From contig JAENZN010000011.1 in the NCBI GenBank assembly GCA_016841245.1, positions 35,761 through 99,760 on the forward strand: 64,000 nucleotides of DNA, read 5' to 3'. The position numbers and the translations under genes are program-made. This DNA comes from Syntrophomonas sp. (GTDB taxonomy: Bacteria; Bacillota; Syntrophomonadia; Syntrophomonadales; Syntrophomonadaceae). Numbering within the stretch: the first letter of the stretch is position 1; every line of letters begins with the position of its first letter. Of the stretch, positions 8,079 to 15,707 are shown piece by piece. Under the pieces are notes generated by a model. The model was not told the DNA's origin. It ran no database searches and saw only the letters and a list, made by a program, of their open reading frames with translations.

Positions 8079-9089
8079 ATGAAAGACATACTTATTCTTG
8101 GTATCGAAACATCTTGTGATGAAACAGCCGCTTCAATAGTAAAAAATGGATGCGGTATATTGTCTAATGTTATTAATTCGCAAATAAATATTCACCAGCA
8201 GTTTGGTGGTGTAGTACCGGAAATCGCATCGCGCAAACATATTGAAAATATTGCGATGGTGGTGGATAATGCTTTTAAGGAAGCTGGGTTAAGTTACCAA
8301 GATATCGATGGGGTAGCTGTTACTAATCAGCCGGGATTGATTGGAGCTTTGCTGGTAGGACTGTCATTTGCTAAAGGTTTTGCCTGGGCCTTAGATCGTC
8401 CTTTACTGGCAGTAAACCATCTGCATGGACACATTTATGCTAATATCCTGGAACACCAGGATATATCGTTTCCTGCGGTATGTCTGGTAGTATCCGGCGG
8501 TCACACCAGCCTGCTGCACATGAAGGATATCGATAGTTATGCAGTAATTGGTGAAACTCGTGATGATGCTGCCGGAGAGGCCTTTGATAAGGTAGCCCGA
8601 TTTTTAGGGCTTGGTTATCCGGGAGGACCAGCAATACAAAAAGCTGCAGCTTTGGGAAAAGCTGGGAAAGTTAAATTACCTCGGGTTTATTTAGATAAAA
8701 ATGATTTTGAGTTCAGTTTCAGCGGGCTAAAAACAGCCGCCATGAACTTGTGGAAGAAAATGAAAGGAAATGAGGAGTTAGCGGTATTCGATCTGGCAGC
8801 CGAGTTTCAACAGGCCCTGGTAGAGGTGCTGGTCGAAAAGTCGCTCAAGGCGGCTAAAATATATCAGGTTGATTCCATACTAATGGCAGGTGGAGTTGCG
8901 GCCAATCAACATTTAAGGCTTTTAATGAAGGAAAAAGCGGGTCAAGAAAATATAAAGGTTTTTTGTCCTTCATTACCATTGTGTACTGATAACGCTGCTA
9001 TGATAGCCGGCATCGCATACCATCAATATATTACTAAATCTTATGCCCCACTTGATCTAAATGCTTATCCTGGTCTATTGTCCCTGTGA
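8079..9089 (+). CDS. tsaD: tRNA N6-adenosine threonylcarbamoyltransferase TsaD
   Basis: A 336-residue TsaD (Gcp/Kae1) with GIETSCDETAASIV at the N terminus and the metal-binding histidines H114 and H118 (NHLHGH). Further ASKHA motifs are VSGGHTSL, DDAAGEAFDKVAR and MAGGVAANQHLR. It transfers the threonylcarbamoyl group from the TsaC product to A37 of tRNA with TsaB and TsaE, encoded just upstream. It is full length. The intergenic space after it carries several DnaA boxes rather than an obvious terminator. Confidence 0.96.
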   Translation: MKDILILGIETSCDETAASIVKNGCGILSNVINSQINIHQQFGGVVPEIASRKHIENIAMVVDNAFKEAGLSYQDIDGVAVTNQPGLIGALLVGLSFAKGFAWALDRPLLAVNHLHGHIYANILEHQDISFPAVCLVVSGGHTSLLHMKDIDSYAVIGETRDDAAGEAFDKVARFLGLGYPGGPAIQKAAALGKAGKVKLPRVYLDKNDFEFSFSGLKTAAMNLWKKMKGNEELAVFDLAAEFQQALVEVLVEKSLKAAKIYQVDSILMAGGVAANQHLRLLMKEKAGQENIKVFCPSLPLCTDNAAMIAGIAYHQYITKSYAPLDLNAYPGLLSL

Positions 9090-9097
9090 AGATATTC

Positions 9098-9222
9098 TGT
9101 GGATAATGTGGATAACTTTGTTGATAACTAATATTTCCGGGTTTTTGGAGGTCCTATAAAACATTTGCAGTCCTACAAAAAAGAACGGGTGTGGCATTAT
9201 AGCTAATCTGTCTTGTGGATAA
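9098..9222. promoter_or_regulatory. Cluster of DnaA boxes between tsaD and lgt
   Basis: Three exact copies of TGTGGATAA (the reverse complement of the DnaA box TTATCCACA) lie at 9098-9106, 9107-9115 and 9214-9222. A one-mismatch copy TGTTGATAA lies at 9119-9127. All have the same orientation and two are directly abutting. No dnaA, dnaN or gidA genes are near, so this is unlikely to be oriC. A DnaA-titration or DnaA-regulated site is the inference. Confidence 0.6.
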
Positions 9223-9247
9223 GTGTTCTAGTTAAGGAGGGATGGGG

Positions 9248-10021
9248 ATGCACCCCGTTTTATTACAGTTTGGTAATTTCAAAGTCTATTCATGGGGGTT
9301 TATGCTGGCTGTTGCTACAATAGTGGCAATAGTGGGCATTGGAAGTGTTTTCGAACGCGAAGGTTACGATAGGGATATGGTCCTAGACATGATCATACTT
9401 ATGGTAGTATTCGGGATATTGGGAGGGAGGATAGCATATATCCTCTTTTATGAATGGCCGGCTTTTATAGCTGCCCCCGGGATGTTTTTTTCACCTGGTT
9501 TTACTGGTCTGGTATGGTATGGAGCTTTTGTAGGCGGACTATTAGCGTTTATGTTTTATATTTGGCGAAAAAGTCTGAACTTCTGGGAAATGGCAGATAT
9601 GTTTGTTCCGTATTTAGCTCTGGGTTATGCCTTAGTAAGAATCGGATGTTTCCTGAACGGCTGTTGTTATGGGCTGCCAACTGGTACGGAATATGGAGTG
9701 GTATTTCCTGCTGTGGATAATTTGCTGCGTCATCCCACCCAGTTATACAGTTCAATGCTTAACTTCATTTTATTTATATATTTGTTATGGCTTCTTCCGC
9801 GCAGGAAATTCATCGGGCAGGTTTTTCTGGCTTATCTTATGGGTTATTCTATTTACCGGTTTATTATTGAGTTTTTCCGATTCAGTCTAATAAATTATGG
9901 GCCATTTACACTAGGACAGGTATATACCATGATTATGTTCGTCGTGGCCCTGGGCTTATATTTCTGGATCAGAGTAAAGGACAGTAAAACTATATATGTG
10001 AGAAGAGGCAGGCGCAGGTAA
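9248..10021 (+). CDS. lgt: Prolipoprotein diacylglyceryl transferase
   Basis: A 257-residue multi-pass membrane enzyme that transfers diacylglycerol from phosphatidylglycerol to the lipobox cysteine of prelipoproteins. The N-terminal MHPVLLQFGNFKVYSWGFML and the signature VRIGCFLNGCCYG are clear, along with HPTQLYSS and the C-terminal YRFIIEFFR. At least six or seven hydrophobic segments are seen. The ATG at 9248 is chosen over 9242 because AAGGAGGG ends at 9240, too close for the earlier start. Lipoproteins in this window that would be its clients include ZnuA and GerC. The next gene begins two bases after its stop. Confidence 0.93.
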   Translation: MHPVLLQFGNFKVYSWGFMLAVATIVAIVGIGSVFEREGYDRDMVLDMIILMVVFGILGGRIAYILFYEWPAFIAAPGMFFSPGFTGLVWYGAFVGGLLAFMFYIWRKSLNFWEMADMFVPYLALGYALVRIGCFLNGCCYGLPTGTEYGVVFPAVDNLLRHPTQLYSSMLNFILFIYLLWLLPRRKFIGQVFLAYLMGYSIYRFIIEFFRFSLINYGPFTLGQVYTMIMFVVALGLYFWIRVKDSKTIYVRRGRRR

Positions 10022-10022
10022 T

Positions 10023-10607
10023 ATGGAAGATATACAGGTAATAAGACAGGCATTAAGGGAAGATATGAAGCTTTTTCGGAGCCAGATGACATCTCAAGAA
10101 GCAAAGAAGGCGAGTCAGCAAATTGCTGCTCGGGTATTGGAGTTGGAGCCAATTCGCAGGGCTAAAACTATTATGGGATTTTTCAGCATTAATAACGAAG
10201 TGGATCTATGGACTCTGCTGGGTTTATTGAAAGATGAGGGGAAGACTATTCTTCTGCCTAGGGTGACCAAAGCAAGAAACCTGGAGGCGGTTGAATATAC
10301 CTCGCCCCAAAAGCTTCATAAAGGCATATATGGTATTTTAGAACCTGAAGGCGAAGCTTTTCTTTCCCGGGATATCGACGTAGTTCTGGTGCCGGGTCTG
10401 GTATTTGACGCCAGGGGCTATCGATTAGGATATGGTGCAGGTTATTATGACCGTTATTTACCGGTCTTGAGAAAGGATGCGTTTAAATGCGGCATTTGTT
10501 ACGAATACCAGGTAGTTGATGACATTCATCCTTGTGGAGCAGATGTTCCGGTTCACTGGATAGTTACTGACAGGTCAGAGCTGGTTATTGATTGGGACTT
10601 TTTCTAA
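10023..10607 (+). CDS. 5-formyltetrahydrofolate cyclo-ligase
   Basis: A 194-residue protein of the 5-FTHF cyclo-ligase family (YgfA/MTHFS), converting 5-formyl-THF to 5,10-methenyl-THF with ATP. The family hallmark GYRLGYGAGYYDRYL is present near residue 140, preceded by VLVPGLVFDARG. Normal length. It begins one base after the lgt stop and so is almost certainly cotranscribed; the functional link with lgt is not obvious. No clear terminator is seen downstream. Confidence 0.92.
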   Translation: MEDIQVIRQALREDMKLFRSQMTSQEAKKASQQIAARVLELEPIRRAKTIMGFFSINNEVDLWTLLGLLKDEGKTILLPRVTKARNLEAVEYTSPQKLHKGIYGILEPEGEAFLSRDIDVVLVPGLVFDARGYRLGYGAGYYDRYLPVLRKDAFKCGICYEYQVVDDIHPCGADVPVHWIVTDRSELVIDWDFF

Positions 10608-10778
10608 AGGAACATAATATAAGATTACTTTTCATAGTTACCTTCGGATGCCCTTCCAACTGTTACTTATATCAGAATAATTTATAGTAAAGCAAGAAGA
10701 ACTATTTCAATATGACCTCTATATGCTGTATGATTCTGCATTAAAATTAATTTTTCCCCAAATTATTAGCTTAAATTA

Positions 10779-10807
10779 TTGACATTTTACTTGATGTGCA
10801 CTAAAAT
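10779..10807 (+). promoter_or_regulatory. SigmaA-type promoter with long leader for the LuxR-type gene
   Basis: TTGACA (10779-10784), 17 bp, TAAAAT (10802-10807). The leader to the start codon is about 180 nt. It contains a 6-bp hairpin TGCCAG/CTGGCA at 10910-10924 and no recognisable riboswitch. Confidence 0.65.
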
Positions 10808-10996
10808 TCACTCAAACACCTGATATGTTAATATATGGAAGATAAGGCGTGTGATTGAGATGTGATAGTAGTAGTATATCCTGAAAGTACGCAGTAGCTG
10901 CTGTTTTCTTGCCAGTTACTGGCAGAAAGGATTATATAAATTTCACTTAGTTAGATATAATAAATAAGAGGTACTAACAGAATGGAGAGATAGAGA

Positions 10997-11641
10997 ATGG
11001 ATAGATTACGAGTAATTCTTTGTAGTGATGCACCGCTTTACACTCAAAGTCTGTCAGTGGCATTTGAGGAGAACTATAATTTTAAGGTCCTGGACAAGCT
11101 CCAGCCCGGGGAATTGATAGATAAAGCCTGTATTACGCAACCGGACATAGTAGTGTGGAAAGTATCTGGTGCCGAGTTTATTCCGTTATTGAAGGATTTA
11201 ATTAAACACTGCCCCATGCTGCAGACGGTTATTATAGTAGAACATCCAGCCGATTATGACTTGATTAATATTCTTGATTGTGGAATTCGCGGATGTTTGC
11301 CCATGCGTTTAATGCCTCGTCAAATTGTAAAGGCAGTGGAGTTGATTGTCACCGCAGGAATTGTGTGTATACCCAGGCCAGGTCCTTATACCTATGGGAG
11401 CCGCCTGGAGGTAGATGAATTTTCGGGGGCATCGCTGCTGACCAGCAGGGAAAAAGAAGTCATCACCTTTTTAGCTCAGGGCTACTCTAACCATGAAATA
11501 GCAAAAACTCTTTGTCTATCTGAATCAACCATAAAATCACACTTGCGCAGTGCCTTTAAAAAATTTAATGTCCGTAATCGTACTGAAGTTTTAGCTTTCT
11601 TGTACAACCAGGAAAAAGATAAGAAAAGAGTTAATAAATAA
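10997..11641 (+). CDS. LuxR-family regulator with degenerate receiver domain
   Basis: A 214-residue protein with a NarL-like two-domain layout: a receiver-like domain (1-125) and a LuxR-type helix-turn-helix (LTSREKEVITFLAQG..NHEIAKTLCLSESTIKSHL, about 147-205). The receiver looks non-phosphorylatable. The residue in the phospho-acceptor Asp position is Lys55 (PDIVVWKV), only one acidic residue remains in the first loop (D11), and the conserved Lys of the GYLLK motif is replaced (GCLPM). It probably binds DNA without classical phosphorylation. No sensor kinase is adjacent. It has its own promoter and a strong terminator, so it is monocistronic. Its targets are unknown. Confidence 0.85.
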   Translation: MDRLRVILCSDAPLYTQSLSVAFEENYNFKVLDKLQPGELIDKACITQPDIVVWKVSGAEFIPLLKDLIKHCPMLQTVIIVEHPADYDLINILDCGIRGCLPMRLMPRQIVKAVELIVTAGIVCIPRPGPYTYGSRLEVDEFSGASLLTSREKEVITFLAQGYSNHEIAKTLCLSESTIKSHLRSAFKKFNVRNRTEVLAFLYNQEKDKKRVNK

Positions 11642-11677
11642 TCATTTTAGCATTATGTTTAGAAGGCCTCTCTCTCC

Positions 11678-11735
11678 AATGAGGCTTAGCCTCATTCCAA
11701 GACCGGATGATATATTATAATCATCCGGTCTTTCA
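11678..11735 (+). terminator. Tandem hairpins ending the LuxR-type transcript
   Basis: An 8-bp hairpin (11678-11685 with 11689-11696) is followed by a strong 13-bp stem AAGACCGGATGAT/ATCATCCGGTCTT (about 11699-11731) and TTT. Confidence 0.75.
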
Positions 11736-11746
11736 GACCGATGAGA

Positions 11747-12068
11747 AAAGCCCCCTTCAAGGATTACCCTGTACCGGGGTAACTGATGTGCTTCATTTCC
11801 TTATGGCATCATTAAGGCATACACTATACAGCGCCAGATTAATGTTTGCAGCGCTTAAGTGAGATTAAGGATGTTCACGCAAGGCCTGGTAATAATACAA
11901 AATCTCATCGTTATTTATATCTTAAATCTGGTATAATCTTGGGAATAAAAGAGCCATGCTCTGCCCCTTACTACCAGTCCAGTTGGAGGAAGGGGTATGG
12001 ACTGGCAGCAAGTGCAAAACAAACGGGAGAGAAGGGTGATTATATATTGAAGAGCTCTATAAAAAAGC
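11747..12068. other. Gene-free stretch with a repeat-like segment
   Basis: The segment 11768-11810 resembles part of the insert in the 3.6-kb repeat (ACTGATGTGC.TTCA.TT..TT...GCA..ATTAAGG). From 11930 there is a TATAAT and then AT-rich sequence with small hairpins. A 17-codon reading frame (12-kb region, GGAGGAAGG before ATGGACTGG) is open but unconvincing. I see no supported gene. Confidence 0.35.
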
Positions 12069-12956
12069 TCAGTGTACCGTGGTTTGAGTGACTTGGTGAG
12101 TAAGTGCAAACGATTTTATATCCGGTGCCAAAAAGGTTCTGGAAGGAGACTGGATAAATCGACCATTCATAACATAGCCGGCATCCCAACTGCTGTCAAC
12201 TGATACCCATTCGTCTCCAATTAAAACTTCGTTCCATGCGTGCAGCTCCCAGCTGTTTCCTGATTCTGCTTGGCCATACACTACCTTGGTAGGAAGGTTG
12301 GATGCTCTGGCCAGTGCGGCAAAAAGGAAGGAATAGTCACGACATAAGCCCTTTCGATTCTTTAACACCTGACTGGCTGTAACTAACTGAATATCTTTTT
12401 TTAAATAAGCATCATAATCATAGGAAATATTTGCAGTAACCCATGAATGGATGTTATCCAGCTTTTCTCGGGAGCTCAAGTTGTTTGGTGCGATAGTGGC
12501 AGCTAAGTCTACGATATCAGAATTACTGGAATCGACATATAGAGAGGCCGAAGTATAACGGCTGTCTTCCATAACCTGATTGCTGACCAGGAAGCGGATG
12601 CTGCCATCAAAGCGCTGCGCGTTGTCACCCGCCCATATAGTATACTGCCCGGATCCGAAGCGCAGATTGATTGTAGTGCTAAAAGTATTCGCGTTTACGT
12701 CGGCTTTCCAGGAAGTCAGCTCTTGTTGGGGGCCCCGTATGCAAAACCACACTACATCGAGATCTGATGTACCTTCGATCAATAGGTTTCCGTTACAGGT
12801 AATTCCATTGCTATTAGGATTCGTCACCTGTATCTTAGAGTTCCTGAACCCGGTAGCATATGCTGCCTGGGCTTGAGCATCGGTAAAAATGAAGTTAAGA
12901 CTTACCAGGAAAATAAGAGTTATTAACCCAACGCTGTAAATTTTACGAACTTTCAT
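12069..12956 (-). CDS. Secreted transglutaminase-like protein
   Basis: A 295-residue exported protein: a signal peptide (MKVRKIYSVGLITLIFLVSL, cleavage near AQAQA), an Ig-like or beta-rich N-terminal region (about 40-150), then a transglutaminase-like core (about 165-270). The Cys-His-Asp triad is visible in GLCRDYSFLF, WELHAWNEV and VDSSWD. Such secreted domains act as cysteine proteases or crosslinkers on the cell surface. The start is taken at 12956 because GGGAGGA sits ten bases upstream; an earlier ATG would fall inside the terminator hairpin. Expression looks controlled by the c-di-GMP-I riboswitch and terminator just upstream, which points to a role in attachment, biofilm or wall remodelling (inference). 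Confidence 0.85.
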   Translation of the reverse strand: MKVRKIYSVGLITLIFLVSLNFIFTDAQAQAAYATGFRNSKIQVTNPNSNGITCNGNLLIEGTSDLDVVWFCIRGPQQELTSWKADVNANTFSTTINLRFGSGQYTIWAGDNAQRFDGSIRFLVSNQVMEDSRYTSASLYVDSSNSDIVDLAATIAPNNLSSREKLDNIHSWVTANISYDYDAYLKKDIQLVTASQVLKNRKGLCRDYSFLFAALARASNLPTKVVYGQAESGNSWELHAWNEVLIGDEWVSVDSSWDAGYVMNGRFIQSPSRTFLAPDIKSFALTHQVTQTTVH

Positions 12957-12975
12957 CCCTGCTATTCCTCCCGTC

Positions 12976-13004
12976 AAAAAAACCTGCATGCCAGCATACA
13001 GGTT
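12976..13004 (-). terminator. Riboswitch-associated intrinsic terminator
   Basis: Read on the minus strand, AACCTGTATG pairs with CATGCAGGTT (12981-12990 and 12995-13004, one G-U, four-base loop) and runs into seven T residues. It sits between the c-di-GMP aptamer and the ribosome site of the transglutaminase-like gene. Transcription termination is therefore the likely output of ligand binding. Confidence 0.8.
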
Positions 13005-13027
13005 AATTGCACTATAGTAGAAATATA

Positions 13028-13105
13028 CCGGTAACTGGCTGGCATAACGGTAAAAACCATTTTAGCCCCTGTAGCTTTGCGTCACCATTTTTCAATGGTT
13101 TTGCC
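13028..13105 (-). promoter_or_regulatory. Cyclic-di-GMP-I (GEMM-I) riboswitch aptamer
   Basis: On the minus strand the core elements of the GEMM-I family appear in order. There is a first stem CCATT-GAAA-AATGG capped by the conserved GNRA loop, then ACGCAAAGC, AGGGGCUAA, and a second arm ending GCCAGCCAGUUACC, which carries the receptor-like motif. Promoter, aptamer, terminator and ribosome site follow in the correct order over 230 bp. Whether c-di-GMP turns the gene on or off is not readable by eye. Confidence 0.88.
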
Positions 13106-13151
13106 TTTTTCATTTTTATGATCTTCCATTTATAAATTAGGAAGTAAAAAC

Positions 13152-13180
13152 AATATACTATATTGAATAATATTTGTCAA
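13152..13180 (-). promoter_or_regulatory. SigmaA promoter upstream of the c-di-GMP riboswitch
   Basis: Minus-strand TTGACA (13175-13180), exactly 17 bp, TATATT (13152-13157). Transcription would start near 13145, about 40 nt before the aptamer. Confidence 0.8.
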
Positions 13181-13409
13181 CAATTAAGGAAAAATTAACT
13201 ATAAATTATTAAATATTATTAAATATTGCAATTATTCGGGACAAAGGAGAGGGCATTAAAGCAATAAAAATGAATGAGAGGATAATATCGGGACGAGACA
13301 ATCCTATCTGAGGATCAGGTAATCTGTTCTAAAGGATAAAAAATATATGATAAAACCTGCGGCATAATTAAAGGTGCAATTTAGCTCGCTTCGCTGGAAA
13401 TAATAAAGA

Positions 13410-13500
13410 AGCCTGCTCAAGCAACGTACTTTAAGGTACAGGGACACACCGTCTGCGAAGGAATGTCCCTGGGTATGTGCCTCAATCGCAGGCTTTTCTT
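13410..13500. repeat. Nested inverted-repeat element / terminator at the end of the SPFH gene
   Basis: Outer arms AGCCTGC and GCAGGCT (13410-13416, 13488-13494) enclose a GTAC mini-hairpin and a 7-bp hairpin AGGGACA/TGTCCCT (13440-13446, 13464-13470). The layout is a three-way junction. The plus strand ends in TTTTCTT and the minus strand in TTCTTTATTATTT. It could terminate the minus-strand SPFH operon, be a small RNA, or be a dispersed REP-like palindrome. The stretch 13181-13400 shows nothing else. Confidence 0.45.
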
Positions 13501-13632
13501 ATGCTCTGATTTTCATTTCTTCATAGTTTTTGATCATAAACCAAATGGTGATAATGGAAAGGGCTTCCGTTATCAGTCTAGTATCTTGCTATCGACAAGC
13601 TGTAAGACCGGTTTAATAAATAATTTGTATAT

Positions 13633-14577
13633 TTATTCTGCTCCGGACTGCTTTTTATCATCTACTACTACTTCTTTGAGTGCGGCAAAAACGCTGCTGA
13701 GACCGGTCAGGTCTCCAGGTATTATAAGCTTGGTGGACTGTCCGTCACCAATAGCTTTTAATGCCTCTAGAGATTTTAAAGCCAGGACTTTGTCGTCTGC
13801 CTGTGCTTCTCTTATCATAACCAGACTATCTGAAAATGCTTTCTGTACCATGAGAATTGCTTCTGCTTCACCTTGGGCTTCGAGTATTTTAGCCTGGCGG
13901 TGTCCTTCTGCTTCTCTTATAGCTGCTTCTCTTACAGCTTCAGCAGTCAATATAGCCGATTGTTTTCTGCCTTCAGCGTCCAGGATAGCGGCGGTTTTTT
14001 GTCCTTCGGCCCTGAGGATCGCTTCGCGTTTTTCTCTTTCTGCCCGCATCTGTTTCTCCATAGCATTCTGGATATCCATAGGTGGCAGGATATTCTTTAA
14101 TTCTACCCGGTTTACTTTTATCCCCCACTTATCAGTAGCTTCGTCCAGAATAGAGCGCAGTTTGGTGTTGACTACATCTCGGGAAGTAAGGGTTTCATCC
14201 AGTTCCAGGTCACCAACGATATTTCTAAGGGTAGTAGCAGTAAGATTTTCAATGGCTGGTATAGGTGAAGCGATTTCATAAATATACTTGAATGCATCGG
14301 TTACCTGATAGTAAATTACGGTATCGATCATCATGGTTACATTATCCTTAGTGATAACCGGCTGAGGGGGGAAATCCATTACCTGTTCCCGCAAGTCCAC
14401 TATAGCCCGAAAGCGATCGATAAAAGGAACTATGACATTAATGCCTCGGGCAGCGGTTTTATGATATCTTCCCAGGCGCTCAACAATACCGACCGTAGAT
14501 TGTTTGATTATTTTTATGGCAGTCAGGCCAATAAATATTACAAATAGTACCAGTACAGTATTTACAAAATATTGCAT
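13633..14577 (-). CDS. SPFH/band 7 (stomatin-like) membrane protein
   Basis: A 314-residue protein with one N-terminal membrane segment (MQYFVNTVLVLFVIFIGLTA), a band 7/SPFH domain (about 25-190, beginning VGIVERLGRYHKTAARGINV) and a long Ala/Glu-rich coiled-coil (about 190-275). Such proteins oligomerise into rings and organise membrane microdomains. The start is set at 14577 because GGAGAG lies six bases upstream; six further codons would place it inside that site. It is cotranscribed with the NfeD-type protein encoded 35 bp upstream, a standard partnership (QmcA/YbbK with YbbJ types). A structured element at 13.4 kb probably ends the transcript. Confidence 0.92.
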   Translation of the reverse strand: MQYFVNTVLVLFVIFIGLTAIKIIKQSTVGIVERLGRYHKTAARGINVIVPFIDRFRAIVDLREQVMDFPPQPVITKDNVTMMIDTVIYYQVTDAFKYIYEIASPIPAIENLTATTLRNIVGDLELDETLTSRDVVNTKLRSILDEATDKWGIKVNRVELKNILPPMDIQNAMEKQMRAEREKREAILRAEGQKTAAILDAEGRKQSAILTAEAVREAAIREAEGHRQAKILEAQGEAEAILMVQKAFSDSLVMIREAQADDKVLALKSLEALKAIGDGQSTKLIIPGDLTGLSSVFAALKEVVVDDKKQSGAE

Positions 14578-14612
14578 CAGAATCTCTCCTTTCAAATAGC
14601 CAACATTACTGT

Positions 14613-15038
14613 TTATTCAGAGATTTTAACCAGAAGCTTAACTCCTTCTATACCTTTAACTTCGACCCGGGTACCTTCAGCAATCTCATCATCGGATGCA
14701 GCTGTCCACACTTCCCCGTTTAGTCTAACCTGGCCATAGTGCATGGGTTTAATCTCGCTTATACTAACCCCGTGCTGGCCTATAAGAGCTTCTGCCGTGG
14801 TTGGAACATCTGCGGTTTTAAACAGTTTTACTACCAGGGGACGGGTAAAGATTATTAATAGAGCACTTAATATGGCGAATATCAGCAGCTGGCTCTCCAG
14901 GCTGACCAGTATATTAAGACTGACCCCCAGTGCTACCAGCAGAGCGGCCACTCCCAGCCACAAAAACCAAAACCCTGCGGAAGCCACTTCAATAGCTCCG
15001 CTGACTATGGCCACCAGTATCCATTGCAGTGAAGACAT
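14613..15038 (-). CDS. NfeD-family membrane protein (short form)
   Basis: A 141-residue protein with three or four hydrophobic segments up to about residue 65, followed by a soluble OB-fold domain (about 85-140, containing GQHGVSISEIKPMHYGQVRLNGEVW). This is the short NfeD type without a ClpP-like protease domain. It is the first gene of a two-gene minus-strand unit with the SPFH protein; NfeD proteins bind and help localise SPFH partners. AGAGGGGG precedes the ATG. Confidence 0.9.
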   Translation of the reverse strand: MSSLQWILVAIVSGAIEVASAGFWFLWLGVAALLVALGVSLNILVSLESQLLIFAILSALLIIFTRPLVVKLFKTADVPTTAEALIGQHGVSISEIKPMHYGQVRLNGEVWTAASDDEIAEGTRVEVKGIEGVKLLVKISE

Positions 15039-15480
15039 GTTATACCCCCTCTCTAAATAAAGGAAGAACCAGGATTATGTTTCTGCATCTAATCATATCA
15101 TACTCTTCTGCATTCCATAAGCAGTAGTTGGACGTCCGGCTGTTATTATTTTTTGCCTGAAACGGATACCTGCTATACTTATTTTGAGAAATAGTAAAAG
15201 TCTTACCCCCATCAAATGTAAATTGTAGCTGGACTAAAATATGTTGTATAATGAACTATGATAATCCTAAAACACGATCTGGTTCAGGATATATATAAAC
15301 TAACCGAAATAGACAACTTATAATTGGTTGATAAAATAATATCTTATTAAAGGTATTAATTTAGGCCATTGGCAGTTCCGGTATGGGATTGCCGTTTATA
15401 ATCTTAACTCGAAGTTATTGCTTATAAGGTGATTTTGCCCTGTTAAGGGTTTTATTTATTATCAGGGAGGTATGTAAATA

Positions 15481-15654
15481 ATGAATCAGCAGGAATTAGT
15501 TGCTAAACTGATAGCGCAGTGCCCAAACGGAAAGATAAGCTGTACCGAGTTAAGGAAGTTTGCTGTTGATAGTCAAATCGAGCTGGCTAGAATGGGAGAG
15601 CTTTGTGATGAGGCCGGTATAAAAATCTATGGCTGCGAACTGGGATGCTTTTAG
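15481..15654 (+). CDS. Small Cys-containing protein upstream of moaA
   Basis: A 57-codon frame with a clear ribosome site (GGGAGG nine bases before ATG), beginning MNQQELVAKLIAQCPNGKIS and ending KIYGCELGCF. It has cysteines at positions 14, 21, 42, 52 and 56. Small proteins with a terminal LGCF ending accompany molybdenum-cofactor or formate-dehydrogenase genes in anaerobic Firmicutes to my recollection; I cannot confirm the family here. It sits 53 bp before moaA in the same direction, so a role in Moco or sulfur/metal handling is plausible but unproven. The 440 bp upstream (15039-15480) hold no other gene and no clear Moco riboswitch. Confidence 0.7.
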   Translation: MNQQELVAKLIAQCPNGKISCTELRKFAVDSQIELARMGELCDEAGIKIYGCELGCF

Positions 15655-15707
15655 GAAGGACAAGCATAGTCAGCTAACAACTATGTGGTCTGAGGGAGGG
15701 GAAGCTG

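Noticed and set aside
9098..9222. Chromosomal origin of replication
   Set aside because: DnaA boxes are present, but none of the usual oriC neighbours (dnaA, dnaN, recF, gyrB, rpmH) nor an AT-rich unwinding region is nearby.
11846..12091. 81-residue plus-strand frame overlapping the transglutaminase stop
   Set aside because: Low-information composition and overlap with a supported gene on the other strand; no ribosome site.
15039..15480. Molybdenum-cofactor riboswitch upstream of the moa genes
   Set aside because: I could not find the conserved core of that riboswitch by eye; only weak hairpins are visible.
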